The position numbers were made by a program, and so were the translations under genes. 64,000 bases of DNA from Emergomyces orientalis (taxonomy: Eukaryota; Ascomycota; Eurotiomycetes; Onygenales; Ajellomycetaceae): positions 992,001-1,056,000 of the forward strand of contig MOWL01000045.1 of NCBI GenBank assembly GCA_002110485.1, read 5' to 3'. Each line of letters starts with the position of its first letter. The first letter of the stretch is position 1. Below are positions 1-11,900 of the stretch, piece by piece. The notes beneath the pieces were generated by a model that had not been told where the DNA came from, made no database searches, and saw nothing but the letters and a program-made list of their open reading frames with translations.

Positions 1-1
1 T

Positions 2-1749
2 GCGTCGACTCTCGCTTCAAGCTACTCTAATCAACTGGAAATTGATGCATTTTTGTCGGGTGCAGAAGATTACGTGGATATTGTAGCTCTTTCTGCCAGA
101 CAGGTTCTTGGTGCAACCTCATTCTCAGGGACGGCTGAAAACCCGATTTTGTTCCTGAAGGAGATCTCCTCCAATGGGAACTTCCAGACTATTGACGTTA
201 TCTTCCCATCTTTCCCGTTCTTCCTCTATACCAATCCCAGATGGCTCGCGTACCTTTTGGAACCGTTGATTGAACATATGCTCAGCGGCCAGTATCCAAA
301 TACTTACGCGATGCACGATTTAGGCACCCATTTCCCTAACGCCACTGGTCACCCAGATGGAAGAGACGAATACATGCCAGTGGAAGAGTGTGGAAATATG
401 CTAATAATGGGCCTTGCCGTCGTTAATTCGCTACGATATCCTGCGAAGAATTCCTTCATCTCCAGTGGAGAAGCTAACTATGACAAAGACGTTGGAATAT
501 TCCCACTAAGAGACCTTGAATCAAACAACGGCATAGGTAAACTCGATAGCCCCTGGGCATTGACCCCTGACGCAGGTGATAAAGCACAGAAGTGGGTTGA
601 AAGGTCATACAAGCTTTGGAAGCAATGGACTGGATACTTGGTCGAATTTTCTTTGCTCCCTGAAAACCAACGTATGTCTAGCCTTCAGTTATTCAGTGGC
701 AATCACGAGCTAACTCGTATGTAGTATCTACTGATGATTTTGCTGGATGGCTGGCACTTCAAACAAACCTTGCACTTAAAGGAATCATTGGGATCAATGC
801 CATGAGCCAACTTGCTGCAGTGGTTGGAAATAAGGAGGATTCTACTTACTACAAGGTGTGTCTTGGAATGGATTTTTATTTTTATTTTTTATGCAGCAGG
901 TGAAAAGGGCTGCTCTAATCTAACTGATCTGTTTAACAGAATATTTCCGATACATATGTCGCGAAATGGGAAGAGTATGGGTTCTCGAGGGACAAAACCC
1001 ATGCTAAACTTTCCTATGACTGGTTTGGTTCATGGACCACGTTGTACAATTTGTACGCGGACTCCCTTCTCTGTTTCCATTTGGAAGGTTCCTCAGGTGG
1101 AAACAAAGGTATCGACCTAGGCAGCCCGCAGAAACCTCTTGACCCGCCAAAGAAAGACCGTGGTGGCGGCTTTGTACCGAAACGGGTGTATGAACGGCAA
1201 TCGAAATGGTATCATTACGTGCGGCAGAAGTATGGACTTCCGTTGGACAGCCGCCATCTTTACACTAAAACGGATTGGGAGTTCTTCTCGATGGCTGTAT
1301 CCAGCACAAATGTTCGCCATGAGATCCTTCAGTCTGTTGCTAAGTGGCTCAATGAAACCTCCACGGACCGCCCCTTCACAGATCTACATAACACTGAAGG
1401 TGATGGTGGCTTCCCTGGGCCTAACTTCTTCGCTCGCCCTGTCATTGGTGGCCATTTTGCCTTCCTTGCTCTTGAGAGGGCATGCAATGGGAAAGCCATG
1501 GCCGGTTTGGACTTCTTGGACAATGAAGTGTTGGAAGATGGACGCCCAAGGTGCCAAGGGGATGACTGCCCAGATGACGATGGTCATTATGATGAAGACG
1601 ATGAGGATGACGAGTATGATGAGGACTATGATGACTATGGTGACTACGATGAAGCAGCTGCTGGGGTTGCTGGAAAGAAAGGAACTCAATTTAGAATGGT
1701 GGCTAACCTCCCCGATACACACAATAGATGGGCTGGTCCCAGTAACTAG
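2..1749 (+). CDS. gtaA: Glutaminase A-like secreted enzyme, 3' part (5' end outside window)
   Basis: Three exons are visible: <2-671, 725-855 and 940-1749, giving 536 residues before the TAG stop. The reading frame is open at the left edge, so the N-terminus and signal peptide lie outside the window. The sequence matches fungal GtaA-type glutaminases, which hydrolyse L-glutamine to glutamate and are usually secreted. Family landmarks are YMPVEECGNM, the NQLSTDDFAGWLALQTNLAL segment created by splicing across 672-724, and TKTDWEFFSMA with the GPNFFARPVIGGHFA stretch near the end. Intron 672-724 carries a CTAAC branch site; intron 856-939 ends in TTTAACAG. After the conserved core the protein has an extra tail of roughly 80 residues, including a nearly pure Asp/Glu/Tyr stretch encoded at about 1561-1655. 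I do not know that tail from the family. The enzyme assignment is strong; the symbol follows Aspergillus usage. Confidence 0.9.
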
Positions 1750-2913
1750 CAGTACGATGAACCCATCATCAAGCTCCTGTTTCATTTTATAAACCTCCCT
1801 TTCGTTGGCGCGAATTATGATTATTTTCTTTTTTGGGATTGTTTGGTCTTTTTCCTGTGGATTCACCCTTTTCGCTCAGAAGTTTCCTCTTTACTACTAC
1901 CTCACGTATGGTATAACTCGCTTACTTTGGACTTTGGGCTTTGACTTTATTGTTGCATTTTCATGAGGCAGTCTCTCCATCCATATGTATCTTTCCTTGG
2001 ATTAGAAAGTGGCAGTTTTCTTGTCTAGAGACGGATAAACAGCTTCACCCATGGCCCGGCTTTTCTTTACCCCAAATTCATGTCTCCTCCCCAGACATGT
2101 ATGCAGCATGTGCATGCATCGTTCGATTTATTTTTGAGGACACCCCTCAGAAGGAGGTCTACATTTGACCTGTTTTATTGCTTTTCTATTCTTTTTTAGT
2201 TCGTCTCTCGTTGAAATTCAATTAATTCAGGTACTCTTTCTCCTCTTTATTTTTATTTTCATTTTTTTCTTTTATTTTTTTAATTTATTTTTTTGGTGGC
2301 TGGGATTTTATTACTGAAGTTGACATCTTCTCGACCATCTAGAAGTAACGATATCGTTCACCCCTTTTTTCTTTCCCTTCGATACGCGCAAACAGGTTTG
2401 TGTTGTGCAGCGTTTCATTTAATGCATACGCCACGGAATCTTTAAAAACATACAGCCGTTAGGAGCGGAAGAAAGAGATATGAGATAATTTGGGGATAAT
2501 TAGGAGTTGTGTCGGGCCCGGTTGGTATGGTATTTTAAGGGATCAAGGAGAACTAAGTAGATTGTATATATATATACATCGTTTCCCCCCCCCTGATATG
2601 ATGGACAACAACATTATATTGAGTACATGTAATATATAGCAAGGCACATTTGAAGAAAAGGTCAGGGGAAATCCCAAACCTGAATTTTTCATCTATGCAC
2701 TCTAGTCTAACTAATGTATCGATCATGTTTCTTGAGAAATACCTCAGATCAGAAATAGTTGTACATACATAACCCCCCCTTTTTTCTTTTTCTTTTTCTT
2801 TTCGAAGTCGAGTGGGTAGGGTTCTTTGACGTTGGGTCATGAAAAGGATTTTTGGTCTCGATTGGCTTTTGATGCGTGTGGTGGTTGGATGATAATTGCC
2901 TTTCTTTTGAAAG

Positions 2914-2953
2914 GTACTCCGTAAATAATTAATGGTTACAGCCTACGGAGTAC
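2914..2953. repeat. Perfect 10-bp inverted repeat built on TACGGAGTA
   Basis: GTACTCCGTA at 2914-2923 is the exact reverse complement of TACGGAGTAC at 2944-2953, with a 20-nt spacer, so a hairpin is possible. The 9-mer TACGGAGTA also occurs at 23965-23973 and 50575-50583. Confidence 0.85.
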
Positions 2954-3030
2954 TAGAAGAAATGATACATGATAAAAAGCATTTAGTTTCAATATCAGTC
3001 AGTCAGTCAAAATTTGAACTGGTTTTTCTC

Positions 3031-3052
3031 AAAAAAAAAAAAAAAAAAAAAA
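3031..3052 (+). repeat. Poly(A) tract, 22 nt
   Basis: An uninterrupted run of A lies between CTTTTTCTC-like sequence and ACCAAATGG in the convergent 3' region. It is a homopolymer microsatellite. It could also be the scar of a retroposed poly(A) tail, but no element is visible next to it. Confidence 0.9.
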
Positions 3053-3490
3053 CCAAATGGACACACTAGTGGCTATAGAAATACATAGAGAAAGAAAAGA
3101 GAACAAAACAGAAGAGAAAGAACAAGATTGTACATGTGTAGAGCAAGAAAGAAAAAGGTAAAAGTAAAAAGATAGATCAAAAGTAGAAAAGAAAAGAAGG
3201 AAAGAAAATTACATAAATCATAAGTATAATTATTTGGCATTTTTTCTTTTGATATCAACTCATATTTTTATTTTTATTTATTTTTTTTTTCACAGCTTCA
3301 ATTTTTTAAACCCTCTGCTTCTTCAATGAAATTTTTGTTATATGTTTTCTCTCCTATATTTCTCATTGTTTCCCAACCTCTCTATTCCGCGCCGCGCTCA
3401 AGTCACCTCCCAAGTAAAAAGGGAAGCGAAATAATAGAAATAAAAGAAATAAAAGAAATCAAGAATAAAAAGAAAACTTTCTCAAAGATC

Positions 3491-3492
3491 AA

Positions 3493-3524
<32 letters not shown>

Positions 3525-3527
3525 AAT
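3491..3527 (+). repeat. (GAAA)n microsatellite
   Basis: About eight tandem GAAA units lie in the purine-rich intergenic DNA downstream of the Stm1-type gene. Confidence 0.9.
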
Positions 3528-4070
3528 TCAAAAAAATAAAATAAACAAAACAGAGATAACAAAGTAAGTTAAAAAAGTTAAAAGCCAGATGTAAGACTTT
3601 TCAAGAGTTTTCAATTTTTGATTATTGTTTCTTTTTCCTACACAAGAGGGCTGAGATGAATAGAACATGTAAGAGATTTCAAAGAAACACAATATCTTTC
3701 TCACTCACTATTTTCATTCCATATTTTCCCCTCTCTCAGCCCCTCAACCATTTCATCACAGGAAATGAAAAATATATAAAAATGTAAATATAAAGAAACA
3801 TAAAATTAGGAACAAATTTCTTGTTTGTTATTTTGTGTAAAGTCAGTCAGAAAAGGGTTTTAAATATAAAATAAAAAGGACATGGAAGAGATACAAAAAA
3901 GAAAAAGAAAAACAAAGAAAAAAGAAAAAAGGGGATAGAAAATCAAGAGAAGATGAAGAAAAACGAAAAAAGAGTTATTGCTTCTCTTTCTTTCTTTCTT
4001 TCCTTCCTTTTTTTTAACTTTTTCCATTCCCCTGCCAAAAGACAGAGAAAAGGATCAAATCCGTACAAAA

Positions 4071-5673
4071 TTATTTGCCGCCAAGGGCAGGAAAGTTCTT
4101 CTCATCGACGTTGACGCTGGGGCCAGCGGCGGGGCCGCCACGACCGCCGCGAGGGGGGGCACCGCCACGGAACTCCCCACCGCGGCCCCGTCCACCGCGA
4201 CCACCGTGACCACGGTCACCACCACGGCCCCCACGGCCACCACGGTGCCCACCTTCTCCACCACCACCACGTCCGCCACGCGGTTGCTCAACGAAGCGCA
4301 TATCAACCTCGACAAACGCCTTTTCCTTCCTCGCCTTCTCGCGCCGGGCCTTCTCCTCTTTCCCCTTGATGTAGGCCTCCTCGTCCTCGTCGCGCTTCAG
4401 CTCCTTGGCCGTGGCCCATTTCTTGTCAGCCTTGACGCCCTCGTTGGGCTTGCGGGCTTCCTTGACGCCAAGGTCCTCGCGGCGCTGCTCGGCCTGTTCG
4501 GCAAGGTATTCGGCGTAGGACTTGGCTTTATCCTCCGCTTCAGCGGCGGCGGCGGCGGCCTCAGCATCGACGCCGTTGTTGTTGCCCTCGCCGGCGGCGC
4601 CTTCCTTGCCTTCTTTCCTTGCGGTGGCTTCACCGGCCCGTTCGTCTTCCCAGGCGGATTCGCCGGAGGTGGCACCCCAGCCTTGCTCGACTTGCTTGGA
4701 GGTCACGCTGGGAGGGACAGGGGAAAGGTGTTAATTAACTTCTTCTCTATTTTGCTTTTCTCATATTGGAAAATGCACACGCGGGGGATGGGCTTACGTT
4801 CTGTCCGAGCGGTTGGTGCGGTCCTCACGAAGGAGATTGCCGCGCACATCGCGGTTCTTCACGACACCAGTTGGGATATCGGGTTGAGGAGCATCAACGG
4901 GCTTGCCACGGTTCGCTCGCGCGCTGGCGTCACGATCACGGAATGCTAGAGGCAGAATAATACTACGGGTTAGAATCGTCCGTGGGGGAAAAATAAAAAT
5001 AAAATAAAATAATTCCCACAAATCCACACATAATAAAACAAGAAGCCAGAAAGAGGGGGGGACGGGGGGATTTAAAAAGAAAAGGGGTAATTGTAAAAAT
5101 ATACCTTGCTCATTCCCATATCGTCCTCCTCCTCCACGTCCTGCACGAGGAGCACGCGCATTGGCCGGGTTGGCAGCACGGGGAGGTTCGGATGGGCCTT
5201 CACGTTTCCCATGTCGAAGGGTAGGTTTGGTTATAGCGGTGGTGGGTGGCTCTGGCTCCCGATCGGAATCCTCCTCGGGGTCATTACCTGAATTGATAAA
5301 GCTCTATGTTAGACCAATTGATCACGATGTTGGTATATATATACCCCGCGATTCGGAGGGGAGAATGATAATGTTAAAGAGAAAAACCCGAATTGCATAC
5401 CAAGAAGCTCGTACAGGTTCTGTTTGGTTGGTGAAAGTGATATCATGTTAGCATCCATTTTTTCAGTTTTCATATTATTTTTTTCCCCCAATTTTTTTTG
5501 TCCACAAACAAAATAAAACCACCAACAAAGACAAAAAAACAAAATATGTGATCGCAAAATTTGACAATAGCCAAAACAGCATCATCAATTGCCCATGGCG
5601 AATCCCATCAATCCCGAGTTTCAAATATATCAAAAATTGGGCTTTATCGTACCTTGGACCGGACGTCCGACAT
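4071..5673 (-). CDS. STM1: Stm1/SERBP1-type ribosome- and mRNA-binding protein
   Basis: Five exons on the minus strand: 5653-5673, 5401-5419, 5105-5287, 4798-4945 and 4071-4707, for 335 residues. The N-terminus reads MSDVRSKNLYELLGNDPEED, the Stm1 N-terminal signature, reached only through a 21-nt first exon and a 19-nt second exon. A basic middle follows (AFRDRDASARANRGKPVDAP), then an HABP4/PAI-RBP1-type region, an acidic/Ala-rich helical stretch, a long RGG/Gly-Arg block and the terminal peptide NVDEKNFPALGGK. Known relatives (yeast Stm1, human SERBP1) clamp inactive 80S ribosomes, bind mRNA and G-quadruplex nucleic acid, and affect translation recovery after stress. All four introns are GT-AG and phase-consistent. 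A 323-codon antisense frame over exon 5 reflects GC-rich codon use and is not called. Confidence 0.92.
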
Positions 5674-5910
5674 GACGCCTGGTTTTGGTGGAAAGGGCCT
5701 TCCTTGGAAGGCTTTCTGTTATTGCAGCAATTCGGTAAGGGGTGGAACGGGGCCAGGCGGAGTTAAGGCAGAAAAATCCTAGAGATTTTCGTGCCCTTTT
5801 TCTTTCTTTCTATCTTTCTTTATTTATTTAATTTTGTTTTGGTCGGGGGTGGGTGGGTGGTTGTGTTGTGTTGTTTTGTGTTCGTGTGTGGAAAGTTGGA
5901 AGAGAGAGTG

Positions 5911-5938
5911 GATGGGGATGGGATGGGATGGGATGGGA
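5911..5938 (+). repeat. (GGATG)n pentanucleotide repeat
   Basis: GGATG-type units repeat in tandem in the STM1 upstream region. Confidence 0.85.
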
Positions 5939-5968
5939 GAAAGCTGTGTGGGCTGATGGGGCTGGCCA

Positions 5969-6000
5969 GGTTAGGTTAGGCTAGGCTAGGCTAGGTTTAG
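5969..6000 (+). repeat. TTAGG/CTAGG tandem array
   Basis: Five-base units alternate between GTTAG and GCTAG about 300 bp upstream of the STM1 start codon. They resemble degenerate telomeric repeats but are not perfect TTAGGG arrays. Confidence 0.75.
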
Positions 6001-6943
6001 GCATAATACAAAAACAAAAAAGAAGAAAATACCTTGGGAGGGACGGGATAGATGATGAACTAATTACCTAGGTTAGGGTGGGATGATTTTTGCCTCCTGG
6101 GACTCGGGCGGGCAGAGCAGAGCAGAGGTTGAAGGATTTTGAGGCTGTTGGAGCAGGAAATTGATTGAACGTTGGCTAAGCGAACTTTTGGTTTGGTTTG
6201 GGCTTTTTGGGGGGTTGGAGAGTGGCAGCCCGGAAGCTGGGTCGGGCCGGGGGGGAGGACAACTGGGTTAGGGCTTAGGGTAACAGCTGACTATGAAGCA
6301 GGCAAACTTGCTTGTTAGAAAGCATCGTTTTTTTATTTGATCGGAATGATATGACAGTGATATCTTCTGTTAATTTCATCTACTGTTCTTGTCTCTACAG
6401 TTTGGCTAATGCATGAACAGTTCAAGTACTGAAAATAGCCTATTCAAACAAGAAAAGTGAAAACAACACAAAAACCAAGTATGAAGAGAAGTAGAACGAT
6501 AATGATAGTTAATGATAATAAGTTTATTCAACAAGCCAAATGATGTAATAAACCAGCAGCAGTAAGACATCGGCCGCTCCAGAAAAACAACAACAACTAA
6601 AACATCACATCATCATCATCATCATTTTCATATTTTCATCCGAGCCGACACTTAAAAACAAAAACAGATCAGAGTAGACAGAAAGAAAAGACATTTTCTC
6701 GTAGCCCATGATCATGAGAGCTGAAGAGCTCTTGACTTTATCCCACCCAAGAGTACAAAAAGTGGTATCGACAAATATAACGGACAAGAAGAAGAGGAAA
6801 CAGTAATAAATAATATCGTTTGGGAAAAAAAAAAAGGCTCGAAAAAACGCCTTGCAATGCCTTCATATAAAGCTTTTCCACCGCATGATTTGCTGCCTCG
6901 CCATCTGGTCTGTCTGTTTCTTGAGCATCGCAAATATAGAGAA

Positions 6944-6961
6944 ATATATATATATATATAT
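6944..6961 (+). repeat. (TA)n microsatellite
   Basis: About nine TA units lie in the 3' flank of the bZIP gene. Confidence 0.9.
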
Positions 6962-7295
6962 GTATAGAAAAAAAAGGAAAATATGTATCTATCTAGAGAT
7001 ATATATCCCCATCTCAAAATCGGAAAAAAAGTTTTAAAAAAAGGGGGAAGAAAACCCATTTCAATAATGGCCCAAATATTCCGCCGTGGCTTTTAGTTAT
7101 CGTTATCCGCTGAAATTCGTAATGAGAAAAAAGATTTTAAAAACCCACCCATTCAAACACCGGAGAGTGTAGACTTTTTTTTTTGTCTCGTCAAGTCCAG
7201 TCTGTGACATAAGAAAAAAATGCCCGAGTGTCTGCGTTTGCGTTTGCGTTTCGTGGTTTTGTGTATTTTTATTATTTATTATTTTTATTATTTAT

Positions 7296-8980
7296 TTATG
7301 GTCGTGCATGGTTCTGGGTGTAGCTGAACGGGGTCTGGAAATGCATGCTTGCCGTCAAGCCAAATGGATCTGCATCCAGCATTGGATCGAAGTGATCGAA
7401 GAACGAATCGCCCCGTCCAAAGCCTTCTGCTTCTTCACTGTGCGGTGTGGCAACGGAAGCAGCAGCAGCAGCTGGTGGCTCGTTCTGCTGAGCCTGAGTC
7501 TGAGTCTGTCGAGATGTGATCAACGGCTCCTGGTAATCAGGCGTGTACGAAGCACCTTCTGCGGGATCGTCAGGATCGGGTTCATCATCGACCATGTCGG
7601 CTTGGGCGTCATATTCCTGTTCTATACGAAAAAAGAGAAGGAATCAATCCAGGACCAAGAGAGCTCTATCTGAGAGGGATGGTGTAAAAAGGGAAGGGGG
7701 GTTGGATTTCGTGGTGGGAGAGAGGTCTACTTGCCTAATTGGTCATAATGCTTTTGGAACGGTGAGAGGTAGTAGCCTGGGCGTATCCGGTTCAGGTTCA
7801 CCATATTACCCGATGATGCGTTCTGGTGGGTACTAGTCGTTGGCGTCGAGGGGTCGGAGGGAGGGACTGGGATGGGGCGGTGGCCATTGCTAACGTTACC
7901 GTTGCTACTATAATTGGCGGGGTGGGGTAATACTGGCGGTCGTTGGTGTTGGTGTAGCTGCGGAATATTCTGTTGCTGATGGGGTTGGATCTCCGCGCCA
8001 GGTGGGGACATGCCTCCCTGCAGGCCGAAACCGGGCGACTTCGCGGTGGAAGGTGACGATATATGAGAGATGGGCGTGGGATGCAGTTGCGGGGATCTCA
8101 TAGTATAGGAATCCTCACGATGTGCCTGTGAGATATTAGATTGGTCAAGCTTTTGTGGCATTCCGACCTTGTGACGATTGACAGACTGTCTGTTGATAGC
8201 GGTTCGTGAAAGAGGGGAATTTTGGCTTATGGGTTGTCTAGCAGGTTTGGCTGGTGGCATATTAGGACTGCCACTTTTCAGACGCAGCTCAGCCTGAACA
8301 TCAATGCCTATATAATTAGGAGAGTGTGGGGGGGAAACAATTAGTCCATAGCTTAAATAGTTTTTGTTTTGCAGAAATAAACGAAACATGCCAAAAGTGT
8401 GCATTTTATTATACCTTTTTCCAAAAGAATTCGCTCCAGCAACGAGTTCTTATAGCGGAGCATTAGACACTCATCAGCGGCACTACGATGACTCTGCTGC
8501 AACGACTGAAGGGTCTCCTCATTGTGCTTGATGGTAGTCTCCAGCTGCTTTATGTACTCGGTGCGGCGCTCACGAAAAGCTGCTTGCGCTTGTCTATTCC
8601 TTTGTTTCCGCTCTTCGGAGGTGGCATATATCTACACAGCAGGTGAGGGGGAGGGAACGAATCAGTATATATGAAGAAAAGATAGGTAGGTGCCTAGGTA
8701 GGTAATGTATACAACGAAGCTGGAGCTAGGGGCCAATCAGGAGACGACGACGTACAGGCTTCCGCCCTCCCTTACGCTTTTGCCGCTGGGCAGCGTCTTG
8801 AATGACGGTTTCACCATCTGGTTCTGGTGTTGAGACTGATGAACTGCTAGAACCCTCAGGGTTGGGTTCGGATTTCGGAATTACCTCCTCCATTCTAATG
8901 TCATCCCGCGAATTAATCTGGCTGACATTGACCACAGATCCCATATCACGCAGAGAAAGGCGGAATGCGGAGAAGTGCAA
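7296..8980 (-). CDS. Yap-type bZIP transcription factor
   Basis: Four exons on the minus strand: 8756-8980, 8415-8631, 7735-8307 and 7296-7621, for 446 residues. Exon 2 encodes the bZIP. Its basic region ERKQRNRQAQAAFRERR carries the fungal Yap/Pap1 pattern NxxAQxxFR, and the following helix (EYIKQLETTIKHNEETLQSL onward) has heptad leucines. Such proteins dimerise and bind DNA in the nucleus; Yap relatives often act in stress responses, but the targets here are unknown. The C-terminal half is Pro/Gln/Ser-rich and looks disordered. The last intron (7622-7734) uses a GC donor, AG|GCAAGT, and no GT donor keeps the frame. The start is uncertain: MHFSAF at 8980 and MGSVVNV at 8944 are both in frame, and the second is equally plausible. 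I do not recognise a specific named orthologue. Confidence 0.85.
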
Positions 8981-11900
8981 TCGAATTGGCTAGAGAGAGG
9001 AGTAATAATCGCTTGAAATAGGCTTTTTCGCTGTTGGCTGGTACCGGAGAAAGGGGGGGGGGGGAAGGCGGGGAAGGTGAGGGCTGCGAACAACCGCGAC
9101 AAGCACCAGGGGCGGGCGTGTAAGTGCAGAAACGCGCGGCTATAGGGCTGGAACAGGCGGGAAGATGGGAAAGCCACGAGGAGGGCAGGGACGGGGAAAT
9201 GGGGCCACGCAGAAAAAGCAGAGAGAGCCCAAAGGGTGATAAGAAAGTGGAGGAAGAAGAATCTGCTGTGAGGTAAAAATATTAACTAAGAGAAACAAAC
9301 CAGAAGAGGAGGCGGGTTTAAAGAAGCTTGGGGGGAGGAGAGAAGGGCAAGAGGGGGGGGTGGTATTGGTTGGTATGGGTGGTATTGAGTGGTGCTGGTG
9401 GTGTTGGTTGGCGCGGTATCGGGGCTGTATTACGGCGTTCAGCAATTTGACACTGGGGTATCCATGCACAGGTTTGCGTGGATGCATGCAAACAATAATG
9501 GGAAGTTTACTGTAGCCCATACAGTGTGTGGAGTGTTCTCGTCAAATTCCCCATGTATTTTCCTGCCCATACACACTGACTGCTTTCAGAAATTTTCTTG
9601 TTGTGGGGAGTTCGCCATGAGTGGATGCGGTATTGTTACTCTGACACATGTTACAATAGAAAGCAATTCTTAATTTTTATTTTTACCTCTATTATTTTAT
9701 TTTATTTTATTTCTAAATTTCTTTACCAAGTTCCTTTGTGCGCGGTGAGCGGGTAATGGCGCAGATGCATGGTGACTTGATCAGCGCTTTTTCCCTGCTG
9801 CAGGTAACGGTGGCCGATGACGACGGAAATATAATTTTTCTGAAGTATTATTAAATACATGCAAATACCAGCCGCCGCAATGCCGCCAGAGTCCGGCCTG
9901 GATCGCCTTGGATATGGCCTAGGTGGGAATGGGGAGGGCGTGGGATCTGATAACACCATGTTTTCCTGATAATACAGCATGAATACACCTCTTTTTCCCT
10001 CGTTCTCCACGATGACACCACTGCACACCACTCCCTGCGTCAGTGCGCTAGAACTTGTGCTCCAGCAGGATGATGTATGCTTCTCCTGGGATTTTGCGCT
10101 GGCGTCAACAGACAGCCCCATAACTTGCTTCAAACTTCCTTCTACAGTACCCACCTCCATGCTACGACGACGGGCAGAAATTACTATCCGCACCCCCTCA
10201 AAAGGTTGTTACCGCGACTCTTGAACAAACAGAAAGATCGAGAATAATAGAATAGCAAATCCGATCCCCGTGCATGTATCAAAAATGAACCCCGGATGCC
10301 AAGTGTTTGTTGGTTTCGTTTTCTGGATACACACGATACACGGTGCATGATGCACGATGAACAACGCAGGCGGGGACCAGCTCTGGGAATCAACCGTGAC
10401 CAATAACGCGCTTCCATAGACCTTCGAGCAGGACGGGGGTTGTTCATCGTAATTGGCCCGTGTCACAATATGTGAACTGTCAATTTTCCGCAGTTGCTTG
10501 TGCGGTAAATACGCTTATTTATTTTTATCATTTGTTTTTTCGGTACATCGTTCCCCGTGACATTTTTCTTTTCTATCGCCCGAGAGGGATGATGAAACCG
10601 ATACATATCCGCCTGAGCCGAATTTGCCAACCTGACTCTCTTTAAATCGCCATCGGAGTAGTGTCAAATCATTATTAGGCAGCCAAGAACCCTCATAAGA
10701 AAGGATCATATCAGCTTCGCCGTGGCAATTTAACCAGGGAAGATAGGAGAGTCGGCTACCTCTGTGCGGTTGGCCAGCTTTGATGATAATGCTACTTCAG
10801 ATGGCTTTTCCTCGTCAAGCTTGCTGACCTGCCGTTCAGAAGCTGAGTATCATTTTTCTTTCTTTTCCTTTCTCTTCGTTTAGCTGCAGCGGCTATTCCT
10901 CCGCATCCCAAACTCAAGATAATTAGGGGTGGGATGATACAATGTTCCAGCGAAAAAGGACCCTCATGCGAAAGCAAAACTGGGGGCTTACTTCACCTAC
11001 TTTGCTGTAACGGAAGTGTGTGAGCTGCAGCTCTCGGGCCGCCATTTTAGTAGTGCCATTGCATGTCGAAATGTTGGGGAGCCAGTTATCTTCCCTCGAC
11101 TTGTTTTTCCTCGCCGTCTCTTCAGCTGTTCACATTGCTGCAGAAGATGGGCCCAAAACCCTGCCCACGCAGCGAGCTTTCTTAACCTCCTACCAGACGC
11201 CGAGTCTCGGCGTGCGTTTTAGACCGCCTTGGAGGCATCCGGCTGGCAGGCAATTCAACAGCAGCTCGCGTGCGCCGCAAGAAGATGAAAAATATATCAT
11301 GGGCTAAATCAGCCCAATTAAGCCTTCCGAGAAGAGCATGAATGAATGCTCTTGGCCGTTGAACAACCCTCCCCCCTTTGGTATTCGATACAAAATTCAA
11401 GGTATTATTGTTGGAACCTTTCGAACAAGGCGTCCCTAGGGCTGGTCCCCGTCACATGACCTTACCGATTGGGCTCTCTCATAAATGCCCCACCACAGCA
11501 TTTGAACCGCCCCCAATCTCCCTCCCGCTCCCTGCATACATGTTTCGGTGCCTGTCTCCCAAACAGCTCGTCAGCCCTCCTCCGTATCGCTGAGCCCAAA
11601 GGACGCAACTATATCTTACAACCCAAGAATCAACGTCAGGTGTTACTTCTACCTACCAACATATTCACAGACGACTATTTTATCAGCTACGATAGCTACC
11701 ATGTCGTCCCCGCGATCTGTCCAGATGGCAAAGATAAGAACTAATTTAGCCAATCTTTTTTGCTAACAATTTTGATCCTGCTGCAGATTATTAGGATGGC
11801 AATTGGTTCATTATTTGCAATGTATATATATCATGTAGTTCCAGGGCTGCATATATATTCCCAAGCTCGATAAACCCCTGTTCGAATTCTCCATCATTTT

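Larger units (their letters stand above)
1750..4070. other. Convergent intergenic region, no gene seen
   Basis: This lies between the 3' ends of the glutaminase and the Stm1-type gene. It is A/T-rich with long polypyrimidine and polypurine runs. It holds a 22-A tract (3031-3052), a GAAA microsatellite (about 3491-3527) and a TACTCCGTA/TACGGAGTA hairpin (2914-2953). Open frames here are short and low-complexity, with no recognisable protein. Confidence 0.7.
5674..7295. other. Intergenic region upstream of STM1 and downstream of the bZIP gene
   Basis: No gene seen. The part nearest STM1 has short G-rich tandem arrays: GGATG units at 5911-5938, TTAGG/CTAGG units at 5969-6000 and three TTAGGG hexamers (6073-6078, 6268-6273, 6275-6280). 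Farther on are an ATC triplet run near 6606-6624 and a TA repeat (6944-6961). Confidence 0.7.

Noticed and set aside
3978..4949. 323-codon plus-strand frame antisense to STM1
   Set aside because: It crosses STM1 exon 5, intron 4 and exon 4; its Ala/Thr/Val bias mirrors the RGG and Ala/Glu codons of STM1.
6073..6280. True interstitial telomere
   Set aside because: Only three TTAGGG hexamers, not in a continuous array; reported as G-rich repeats instead.
9723..10193. 156-codon minus-strand frame in the bZIP-PEX19 spacer
   Set aside because: No recognisable domain, no coding-like composition and no splice continuation.
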